The translations under genes were made by a program, and so were the position numbers. The notes below the pieces were generated by a model. That model was not told the origin of the DNA, made no database searches, and worked only from the letters and a program-made list of their open reading frames with translations. From Shewanella putrefaciens (GTDB lineage Bacteria > Pseudomonadota > Gammaproteobacteria > Enterobacterales > Shewanellaceae), in NCBI RefSeq assembly GCF_016406325.1, contig NZ_CP066370.1, forward strand, positions 1 to 64,000: a DNA stretch of 64,000 bases, read 5' to 3'. The number at the start of each line of letters is the position of its first letter. Positions within the stretch are counted from its first letter, which is position 1. Positions 50,491 to 57,016 of the stretch are shown one piece after another.

Positions 50491-51867
50491 TTAGATCACG
50501 CGCGAGAACTGTTGCTGACGCGCTTTTTGACGGTAGTAAAGGTCGAAGCACATACAGATATTGCGGATCAATAAACGGCCTGTTGGGCTGATAGTGATTT
50601 TTCTGTCGACCACTTCAACTAATTTATCGTCGATAAAAGTTTGCAGTAGTTTTAAGTCTTCGGCGAAGTATTCTTCAAACTGGATCCCCAGTTTTTCATC
50701 CATTTTGGCCATATCTAAATCGAAGTGGCAAATCAGCTGTTTAATCACTACGCGGCGGATTTCGTCGTCACGGTTTAGGCTGCAACCTTTCCACAGGGCA
50801 TGGCCGTCTTTATCTATGGCTTCATAGTAAGGACGGATATCTTTCTGGTTTTGTGCATAGCAATCGCCAATCTGACTGATGGACGATACGCCAAGACCTA
50901 ACAAATCGCATTCTTCTTGGGTGGTATAACCCTGGAAGTTGCGGTGTAGTCTGCCTTCACGCTGTAACTTGGCTAACTCGTCATCGGGCTTAGCAAAGTG
51001 GTCCATACCAATATATTGGTAGCCCGCGCCAGTTAAGGTCTCGATAGTTTGGTGCAGCATTTCGAGTTTTTGTTTTGGCGAAGGTAAATGTTCGTCTTTG
51101 ATCTTACGCTGAGCGGCAAAGCGTGCAGGTAAGTGAGCATAGTTAAATACCGATAAACGATCAGGCGATAAATCTAAAACGCGCTGCATTGTTGCGGCAA
51201 ATGTTTCTGGTGTTTGGTGTGGCAAGCCATAGATTAAATCTATGTTGGTTGACACAAACCCCATTGCTTTCGCTTTAGCCATTAAGTCGAAAATAAATTG
51301 CTCGTCTTGCTCGCGATTAACGGCAATTTGCACTTCTTTATTGAAATCTTGTACGCCGATAGAGATTCGGTTAAAACCCGCTTCTTTCAACGTGTCGAGC
51401 ATTGAAAGCTCAATCTCGCGGGGATCGACTTCAATTGAAAACTCACCTTCATCCGCAAAGTTAAAGTTGGCTTTAATCAATGATGTCAGCTTTAAAATTT
51501 GCTCTGGATTTAAGAAAGTGGGTGTACCGCCGCCCCAATGCATTTGGGTCACACTGTAATGTTTGAACAGGGGGGCACGTTTAATAATTTCTTGGCTTAA
51601 ATATTCAATGTACTGATCGGCTTTGTGTTGGTGGCGGGTGATGACTTTATTACAGCCGCAGTAATAACAAAGCTTGGCGCAGAACGGGATATGAATATAC
51701 AGCGACAGTTTATCGCTTTTGCTATTTTCAATGGCCGTCAGCAGATTTTGTTCGGTGAATGTATCATCGAACTCTAATGCCGTTGGGTAAGAGGTATAAC
51801 GGGGACCGCTGTAGTTATATTTTTCGATCATCGACTGATCCCAACTAATCTGAGTGGGCTGCTTCAA
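50491..51867 (-). CDS. hemN: Oxygen-independent coproporphyrinogen III oxidase
   Basis: HemN is the radical SAM enzyme that makes protoporphyrinogen IX without oxygen. The 458-residue protein has the iron-sulfur motif HIPFCAKLCYYCGC (CxxxCxxC plus the extra Cys of true HemN), the HWGGGTPTFL segment and GLPHQTPETF. It starts with TTG at 51867 but has a strong GGAGGA site, so the start is convincing. Length matches E. coli HemN. A half FNR-type site lies upstream. Confidence 0.97.
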   Translation of the reverse strand: MKQPTQISWDQSMIEKYNYSGPRYTSYPTALEFDDTFTEQNLLTAIENSKSDKLSLYIHIPFCAKLCYYCGCNKVITRHQHKADQYIEYLSQEIIKRAPLFKHYSVTQMHWGGGTPTFLNPEQILKLTSLIKANFNFADEGEFSIEVDPREIELSMLDTLKEAGFNRISIGVQDFNKEVQIAVNREQDEQFIFDLMAKAKAMGFVSTNIDLIYGLPHQTPETFAATMQRVLDLSPDRLSVFNYAHLPARFAAQRKIKDEHLPSPKQKLEMLHQTIETLTGAGYQYIGMDHFAKPDDELAKLQREGRLHRNFQGYTTQEECDLLGLGVSSISQIGDCYAQNQKDIRPYYEAIDKDGHALWKGCSLNRDDEIRRVVIKQLICHFDLDMAKMDEKLGIQFEEYFAEDLKLLQTFIDDKLVEVVDRKITISPTGRLLIRNICMCFDLYYRQKARQQQFSRVI

Positions 51868-51930
51868 GGCGTGTCCTCCGAGGGTAAATTAGCAACAAGC
51901 GAAGTATGCAAGGTTCTATAGTAAATAACC

Positions 51931-51944
51931 TTGATCTAGGTTGT
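51931..51944. promoter_or_regulatory. Weak FNR/EtrA-like half-site upstream of hemN
   Basis: TTGATCTAGGTTGT has a good left half (TTGAT) of the FNR dyad TTGAT-N4-ATCAA and a poor right half. Anaerobic control of hemN is common in facultative anaerobes, but the site alone is weak. Confidence 0.25.
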
Positions 51945-52115
51945 AAAAATGAAGTCTGCATTTTTAGAAGTTACGCAATATCTATGAAAAAGGTTTCAAT
52001 GTCTGTCATTTTTTGGAGGTTTTGTGCACAGGTTCACGGGAAGATGTTTTGGGCGGTACAAAATAATGTGATGTAGATGACCTCAAAAGTCACCATTTAT
52101 GGTTTCGGGGTCTTT

Positions 52116-52583
52116 TTAGTGTGTTGCTTTGAGTTGGTAGTCGGATAATTTTTTTGCATCATCATTGATGCCCTCAGCTAGTTCAGCTTCTGACTTCATT
52201 CTGATTAAGTCTAACTTCATCCTTTCCTGCTTAGGCAATGCTTGGCGAGCCTCCATTATGGGATGACCTTTAATTAGCTCAAAGTGTTGGAATAATGAAG
52301 GAAACTCTGGAGCCACCCGTTCACTGAGGGATAAAATCTCGAATAAACGGCCAATTCTCACCACGCCTTCAGATATTTCGCACCGATCTTCAATCATTGC
52401 TGTCGCTATATAGCGAATATCTCCTAAAATTTGAGCTCTTTTCGCATTTGCAGCAACTTCTCGTTCGGCATGTGCTACCTGTTGACGCTGTTTTTGCTGC
52501 TTGAGTTTTAAGAGTAAAAAGGTTGCGTAGCTACTGAGTGCCACTATGATGATAAAACCGAGGACAATGAGAGCCGTAGACAC
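52116..52583 (-). CDS. DUF2489 family membrane-anchored protein
   Basis: The 155-residue protein has one N-terminal membrane helix (about 5-27), a basic coiled segment LLKLKQQKQRQQVAHAERE, and a helical soluble part with AKRAQILGDIRYIATAMIED. It matches DUF2489, found next to yihI in related bacteria. Function unknown. Confidence 0.83.
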   Translation of the reverse strand: MSTALIVLGFIIIVALSSYATFLLLKLKQQKQRQQVAHAEREVAANAKRAQILGDIRYIATAMIEDRCEISEGVVRIGRLFEILSLSERVAPEFPSLFQHFELIKGHPIMEARQALPKQERMKLDLIRMKSEAELAEGINDDAKKLSDYQLKATH

Positions 52584-52652
52584 AAATATTCCTTATGTAA
52601 CAGGCATAAAAACAAAGGAAATTATGCCTTTGCTTTTATGCATTATTAGAAA

Positions 52653-53204
52653 TTAGAATTTATCTTGATAATCTTTAAGTAAATCTGCGCCTGACTCAAA
52701 TTTATCGAACAACTCATCATCGGAGAGCGCTTTAGCTGAGGCAGGCACATCCTCATCTAGTTCATCACTTATTCCAAGTTTGATCATCAGAGCTTCAATC
52801 TTATTTAACTGTTGATCTAACCATTTTTGATCTGCGTCATTAAGGTTGCGACCTTCTTCTAGCATATCGAGTAATTGGTTTAGTCTTGGATCTTCTTCCA
52901 GTTTCAACAGCTTTTGTTCATCAGTTAGTTTAGGTTGTTTAGCTTTTGCTGTTTGCGTTGTCTCTGTTGCCGCTGGAATGGCTAAAGCCACGGGCTTTTT
53001 ACTGCCATGGCGTGGATCTTTCTTTTGCGTTGCAGTTTGCTGCGGAGCCTGAGCAAGGATCAATCCTTCATTATGACGACTACCTGACTTATTACCGCTT
53101 TCTTTACGTTTGCCAGTTGCTACAGCACGGTCTTGCTTTTTCACTCTTGGCTGCAACTTAGGGCTGTTCTCGCCGCCCTTGCGTGTTTTCTTGCTACGAG
53201 ACAT
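52653..53204 (-). CDS. yihI: Der GTPase-activating protein YihI
   Basis: YihI stimulates the GTPase Der and so affects 50S ribosome assembly. The 183-residue product has a very basic, low-complexity N-terminal half (MSRSKKTRKGGENSPKLQPR) and an acidic helical C-terminal half (LTDEQKLLKLEEDPRLNQLL; GRNLNDADQKWLDQQLNKIE). Both are typical of the family. Its position between hemN-DUF2489 and the Csr RNA matches E. coli. Confidence 0.95.
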   Translation of the reverse strand: MSRSKKTRKGGENSPKLQPRVKKQDRAVATGKRKESGNKSGSRHNEGLILAQAPQQTATQKKDPRHGSKKPVALAIPAATETTQTAKAKQPKLTDEQKLLKLEEDPRLNQLLDMLEEGRNLNDADQKWLDQQLNKIEALMIKLGISDELDEDVPASAKALSDDELFDKFESGADLLKDYQDKF

Positions 53205-53294
53205 GGTTTTCTCAATTATTTAAAACGTGTGGCCTTACAGATACTAAATAATGCTATCTATAAGGTGCTAAATTAGGCCGGGTGTTATACCAGA

Positions 53295-53933
53295 TTATGA
53301 TGTTTTTTGCATCAAAACGAGGTCTTTCGCGGCAAATAATAGTTCAAAATCGCTATTGTTTGCTAGGAACTCAAAGGTCTGTCGTTGGTAAAAGCTTACA
53401 TGAGTGAGATTATTTTTATGATGCCACTTAGCAAAACCATCTAAATCAATTAGTAATGGAGTACTAATTGCTAACCATCCTCTTAAACGTAATAAGCGTG
53501 AGAGCAGACTCCATTCTTTTATGGGGTTTTTAAAATGTTCAAAGACACGATAGCAGCAAATAAAATCATACTCCTGCTTGAGTGTTTCATGGTCTGGTGC
53601 AAAGAAGGGATCATATTGGTTTAATTTGTGGCCCGCATTTTCTATGGTCGTCAGGCTCTCATCATCGAGTATGCGACCAAAATTCAATCCTAATAAACTG
53701 CCAGCTTGTTGCTGCTCTAATTGCGCTAACAGCGGCAAAATAAATTGCGATAACTGCTTTTGCTTCGACGCTATGCGTGAACGACCGTATCTTTGCTTCT
53801 CTGCCGCGGGGGGTAAATGGCTATTCGCATCCGCAAAGGTTAACTCACATGTCTTGCAAACATAAAAACTCCGCTTTTTATCTTGATGAAGGAGTTGTGT
53901 CTGACTGTTATGACAAAGAGGGCATCTGGGCAT
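53295..53933 (-). CDS. Zinc-ribbon class I methyltransferase-like protein
   Basis: I start it at ATG 53933, giving 212 residues, beginning MPRCPLCHNSQTQLL; a GTG at 53993 would add 20 residues. An N-terminal zinc ribbon (CPLC...CKTC) is followed by a Rossmann-like domain. The SAM motif I is weak: LLGLNFGRILDDES in place of the usual Gly-rich D-x-G-x-G. Later YDFICCYRVFEHFKNP is typical of class I methyltransferases. The exact substrate is unknown. It lies directly downstream of the Csr-type RNA. Confidence 0.72.
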   Translation of the reverse strand: MPRCPLCHNSQTQLLHQDKKRSFYVCKTCELTFADANSHLPPAAEKQRYGRSRIASKQKQLSQFILPLLAQLEQQQAGSLLGLNFGRILDDESLTTIENAGHKLNQYDPFFAPDHETLKQEYDFICCYRVFEHFKNPIKEWSLLSRLLRLRGWLAISTPLLIDLDGFAKWHHKNNLTHVSFYQRQTFEFLANNSDFELLFAAKDLVLMQKTS

Positions 53934-54021
53934 TGAGTCTGCTGAAGTGGTTATTAAGGCTTTGATTGTACCAATTATATTGGTTGAGTGCACATTTTAG
54001 ACACTGATGGTGTGTTACAAA

Positions 54022-54052
54022 AGAAAAAAGGCGGCAGTTTAACTGCCGCCTT
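54022..54052 (-). terminator. Terminator of the Csr-type RNA
   Basis: AAGGCGGCAGTT and AACTGCCGCCTT form a twelve-pair stem. On the minus strand it runs into TTTTTTCTTTTG. Confidence 0.92.
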
Positions 54053-54360
54053 ACAAAGGGTGCATTTAGCACCTTATCCTGATTCCAAGTATCCATACTT
54101 GCTATGCGACTTTCCCGGTCGGTATCCTTCTTTTTTTTACTGCTTTCCCTGCAACATTTTCGTTATCGGTCTTCCAGACACTTAATTCATTTTCTGTCGC
54201 CATCCTGACCACAGTTTCTGTAGATGGTCTCAAGACACATCTTGTATAGCAGCGTCATCATTGACGTTCAGTTAACCATCCATGTTGCTTAAAGTACCTT
54301 CCAGTGATAACAAGCTTCCAGCCAGTGCATCCTAAGCTAATTAGCTTCCTTTGCTACAAT
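54026..54360 (-). ncRNA. csrC: CsrB/CsrC-type CsrA-sequestering small RNA
   Basis: This stretch is transcribed on the minus strand and has no protein-coding gene. I count 13 GGA motifs in it (TCC on the plus strand at 54077, 54084, 54092, 54113, 54125, 54146, 54173, 54203, 54279, 54300, 54317, 54330 and 54347). Several are AGGA, AAGGA or GGGA, the pattern bound by CsrA/RsmA. It ends in a strong terminator: AAGGCGGCAGTT, inverted, then TTTTTTCTTTT, very like that of E. coli csrC. Its place between engB and yihI is also that of csrC in E. coli. The 5' end is estimated near 54360. It should titrate CsrA to control carbon use and motility. Confidence 0.87.
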
Positions 54361-54711
54361 TTGAATCATTCAAACTGTGTCCTGATGGGGCAAGTTACCC
54401 TGAGTGTAAGGCGTTTTGCTTAGCGCAAATTGGCGTTATCGGCCATCCCTTACAAAAATGTACTGACTTGGATTTCAAAGCGAAACCACGACTCTTGTTA
54501 TTATTAGAGAGTAGTCTTAATTATATTATTGTTATTGAGTCTTTTTATTCTTATATCTTTAATGTTAATTATACCGAAATCTGCAAGTTATGATTAATTT
54601 ATTTGTACAAGCAGATGGGTTTATCTCGGTACGGGGCTAATTAAACCTAAATACGTGATCTATGTCAAGCCTGAATCTTTTGCAGTTTACGTGAACGTAA
54701 ACTTCGGGTGT
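54361..54711. promoter_or_regulatory. Upstream region of the Csr-type RNA
   Basis: No gene is seen here. TGTAAG at 54405-54410 with CTTA at 54419-54422 resembles one GacA/UvrY box (TGTAAG-N6-CTTACA), but the spacing is eight and the right half is partial. A TTACA also occurs near 54447. The rest is AT-rich. An 80-codon reading frame across the RNA's upstream part (54351-54593) is not credible. Confidence 0.4.
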
Positions 54712-54712
54712 A

Positions 54713-54740
54713 AAAAAAGGGTGACAAAACACCCTTTTTA
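54713..54740 (-). terminator. Terminator of the cytochrome c4 gene
   Basis: AAAAAGGGTG and ACACCCTTTTT pair around a short A-rich loop, with a U run on the minus strand, 12 bases past the gene's stop. Confidence 0.88.
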
Positions 54741-54751
54741 ATACTGTGAAC

Positions 54752-55375
54752 TTATTTTAAATTTGATAGATATTTGGATAACGCATCAATATCGTTATCA
54801 TTTAACTTTTTAGCTACATCTTGCATCATGCCATTCAAGTCATTATTGCGTCCAGCATCACGAAATTTGGTGAGTTGAATTTTGATATAGTTTGCATGTT
54901 GGCCTGCAAGCGTTGGAAAACCTGCTAATTCAGCACCTTTTGCATCAGGACCATGACATGCCATGCAGGCGGTAATACCACGGGAAACGTCACCGCCTTT
55001 GTAGAGTTGAGCGCCGAGCTCTGGGATATCTTTTACTTCACCAACTTGAACTGTTTGACTCGCAAAATATGCGCTAATGTCGAGAATATCTTGATCGCTT
55101 AGAGCTATAGACATACCACCCATGATAGGATCCATACGACCGTTTTTACCACCAGTTTGCGCTGCGCTACGGAAATCGTGTAGTTGCTTCTGGAGATAAG
55201 TGCCGTGTTGGCCAGCAAGCTTAGGGTGCATATCGATCATGCTGTTACCGTCCATGCCATGGCAGGCTGAGCAAACGATAATTTTAGTTTTTCCCGCTTC
55301 AGCATTACCTTCAGCAATCGCAGGTGAAGATATGGCGGCAACTACAACAGACAGCGCAAGAGCTAACTTTTTCAT
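54752..55375 (-). CDS. Cytochrome c4 (diheme c-type cytochrome)
   Basis: A 207-residue exported cytochrome with signal peptide MKKLALALSVVVAAISSPAIA. Two heme-binding CxxCH motifs are seen: CSACH (35-39) and CMACH about 100 residues later, each heading a cytochrome c domain with a later Met ligand (MGGM and NGMMQDV). It is periplasmic and passes electrons to terminal oxidases or other acceptors. Shewanella and relatives use such cytochromes widely. It is divergent from engB. Confidence 0.93.
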   Translation of the reverse strand: MKKLALALSVVVAAISSPAIAEGNAEAGKTKIIVCSACHGMDGNSMIDMHPKLAGQHGTYLQKQLHDFRSAAQTGGKNGRMDPIMGGMSIALSDQDILDISAYFASQTVQVGEVKDIPELGAQLYKGGDVSRGITACMACHGPDAKGAELAGFPTLAGQHANYIKIQLTKFRDAGRNNDLNGMMQDVAKKLNDNDIDALSKYLSNLK

Positions 55376-55544
55376 GGCGTTCCAACTTCTGGTTAAGATT
55401 ATTATCCTGAGCTTACTAGGGTGACCCGCAAGCGTGGTAAAATGTATTTAATGTGATCGGAGTAATATTTTACACGAAAACGTGGAAAAGTAAGCAATTC
55501 TTCATTAATTATGGTATTGCGCAGCAAATATTTTGGAGTAAATA

Positions 55545-56204
55545 GTGACTGAATCTCATATAGATTTTCGCAGGGCGAAGTTTTTAATTAGTGCACCAGA
55601 CATTGCACACTTGGATCAATATCTGCCCGGCGATGTTGGTGTTGAGATTGCTTTTGCTGGCCGCTCTAATGCTGGAAAGTCTAGCGCACTCAATGCTTTA
55701 ACTGAGCAAAAGAGTTTGGCGAGAACCAGTAAAACACCTGGACGGACTCAGCTAATTAACGTCTTTGAACTCGATTCTCAGCGACGTTTGGTGGATTTGC
55801 CTGGTTATGGTTTTGCACAAGTACCACTGGCAATGAAAAACAAATGGCAGCAAGCCTTGGGTGAATATTTGCAAAAGCGTGCCTGTTTAAGTGGCGTAGT
55901 GGTGTTAATGGATATCCGTCATCCTTTAAAAGATTTAGATATGCAGATGATCCAGTGGGCAGTTGCGAGTGAGATCCCTGTTCTGGCTCTACTGACAAAG
56001 TCTGACAAGTTAGCTCAAAGTGCCAAAATGAAAACGGTGAATGAAGTGCGTAAAGCTCTGGCAGATTTTGGTGATTGGGTTCTGGTAGAGCCTTTCTCTG
56101 CTTTGAAGGGAACTGGTAAGCCTAAAGTCTTAAGTATCTTAAATGAATGGTGTCATCCCCAGTGGTTGAGGGATGAGTTAGATACCGCAGAACAATCTAA
56201 CTAA
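55545..56204 (+). CDS. engB: Ribosome biogenesis GTP-binding protein EngB (YihA/YsxC)
   Basis: EngB is an essential GTPase for 50S subunit maturation. The 219-residue product has G1 [10 protein letters not shown]3 DLPGYGFAQ and G4 TKSDKL, with the family N-terminal helix. It begins with GTG at 55545 preceded by TTTGGAGT, a good ribosome site. Its place between spf and cytochrome c4/csrC follows the E. coli layout. Confidence 0.97.
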   Translation: MTESHIDFRRAKFLISAPDIAHLDQYLPGDVGVEIAFAGRSNAGKSSALNALTEQKSLARTSKTPGRTQLINVFELDSQRRLVDLPGYGFAQVPLAMKNKWQQALGEYLQKRACLSGVVVLMDIRHPLKDLDMQMIQWAVASEIPVLALLTKSDKLAQSAKMKTVNEVRKALADFGDWVLVEPFSALKGTGKPKVLSILNEWCHPQWLRDELDTAEQSN

Positions 56205-56221
56205 TCTTTTTATTAACAAAG

Positions 56222-56250
56222 ACTACGCAGCCTAACTTAAGCTGTGTAGT
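56222..56250 (+). terminator. Probable terminator of engB
   Basis: ACTACGCAGC and GCTGTGTAGT pair (with G-U/A-C tolerance) 17 bases after the engB stop, then TTTG-rich sequence. The U run is weak. Confidence 0.5.
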
Positions 56251-56311
56251 TTGCTTTGTGCCTTCTTTCTATCTTCTGGCAGTACTTCCCGCCACTTTTC
56301 AGATTTCAGGT

Positions 56312-56341
56312 AAAAAAATAGCCGATAACAGTGTTATCGGC
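56312..56341 (-). terminator. Intrinsic terminator on the minus strand downstream of spf
   Basis: GCCGATAACA and TGTTATCGGC form a perfect ten-pair stem around one base. On the minus strand it is followed by TATTTTTTTA. It lies about 160 bases past the Spot 42 terminator, so some minus-strand transcript other than Spot 42 likely ends here. Confidence 0.8.
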
Positions 56342-56500
56342 CTAAATAATATTAGCTCTTTTGGGGAGAAGCTAAATTCAACAAGACTCAAGCACCATTA
56401 AAAATTAGCTTCAATGGTTCTCAATGAAGACAGCATACATGGGATTTACTGTTTATTAAAGTAAATGCTCTAAATTTTGTGATGAATTTTTTAAAAAATA
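56342..56500 (-). ncRNA. Candidate second small RNA downstream of Spot 42
   Basis: The stretch between the Spot 42 terminator and the terminator at 56312 has no open frame but ends in a strong intrinsic terminator on the minus strand. A separate small RNA next to spf has been reported in Vibrionaceae; whether this is a relative cannot be told. No promoter is assigned; TATGCT-type sequence near 56437 on the minus strand is only a possible -10. Confidence 0.35.
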
Positions 56501-56503
56501 CGC

Positions 56504-56610
56504 AAAAAAAAAGCCTCAGCAAACAAGTTGCTGAGGCGCCAGAATTTGGCTCATCACTATAAGTGAAATAAAGGTCTGAAAGATAGAACATCTTAACCTC
56601 TGTACCCTAC
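56504..56610 (-). ncRNA. spf: Spot 42 small RNA
   Basis: On the minus strand the sequence begins GTAGGGTACAGAGG, the conserved start of Spot 42, followed by AAGATGTTCTATCTTTCAGA and CCTTTATTTCAC. It ends with the hairpin GCCTCAGCAACTTGTTTGCT and a run of T. Length is about 107 bases; E. coli Spot 42 is 109. It pairs with target mRNAs through Hfq and represses catabolic genes in good carbon conditions. It lies downstream of polA and opposite engB, as in E. coli. Confidence 0.93.
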
Positions 56611-56617
56611 GCAGAGA

Positions 56618-56646
56618 ATAATACGGCATTTATCTTTAAATGGAAA
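56618..56646 (-). promoter_or_regulatory. Spot 42 promoter
   Basis: On the minus strand TATTAT (56618-56623) sits seven bases ahead of the RNA start, with TTTCCA as a weak -35 at 56641-56646 and 17 bases between. Confidence 0.65.
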
Positions 56647-56673
56647 ACAGTTTTTTCAAAAAAGAGGTAATTA

Positions 56674-56689
56674 TGTGCGTTTGATCTCA
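56674..56689. promoter_or_regulatory. Candidate CRP site upstream of spf
   Basis: TGTGCGTTTGATCTCA resembles TGTGA-N6-TCACA with mismatches; it is centred about 71 bases upstream of the Spot 42 start. CRP represses spf in E. coli; here it is an inference. Confidence 0.35.
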
Positions 56690-56850
56690 AGTTATGTGTG
56701 AAAAAACATCTTGTTTTGATCTAAAAATTTCATTTAAAGAACTTAACACGCTGTTTTTAATGAATGAATAGAAATTTTTATACAAAAACGATCACAGCAT
56801 CAAATTTAATGTTTTTACTCTAAAATATTGGCTCGGCTTTAGCAGTCAAA

Positions 56851-56876
56851 AGTAAGAATGAGCACACATTCTTACT
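56851..56876. other. Inverted repeat in the polA-spf gap
   Basis: AGTAAGAATG and CATTCTTACT form a ten-pair stem with a six-base loop. It may be a second terminator behind polA or a structured 3' end; no gene is nearby. Confidence 0.45.
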
Positions 56877-56916
56877 TATTATTTGATGACGACACTTAAA
56901 GGTGTTGATTAACAAG

Positions 56917-56962
56917 AAGATAAATCTGAATGCTATTGCTATAGTAGATTCAGATTTATCTT
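56917..56962 (-). terminator. Probable polA terminator
   Basis: AAGATAAATCTGAAT is inverted as ATTCAGATTTATCTT, 55 bases past the polA stop. The long stem is clear; the U run is modest. Confidence 0.6.
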
Positions 56963-57016
56963 TGTTTTCATTGTGTTGATTTTAAGTTTTTTGTAAAAGA
57001 TGTCGCTCAGATTGGG

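Noticed and set aside
52023..52038. CRP-like TGTGC-N6-TCACG upstream of hemN
   Set aside because: Both halves have mismatches and it is about 155 bases upstream; too weak to list as a site.
54351..54593. 80-codon open frame next to the Csr RNA
   Set aside because: It overlaps the RNA's upstream region, has no ribosome site and reads as low-complexity, AT-driven sequence.
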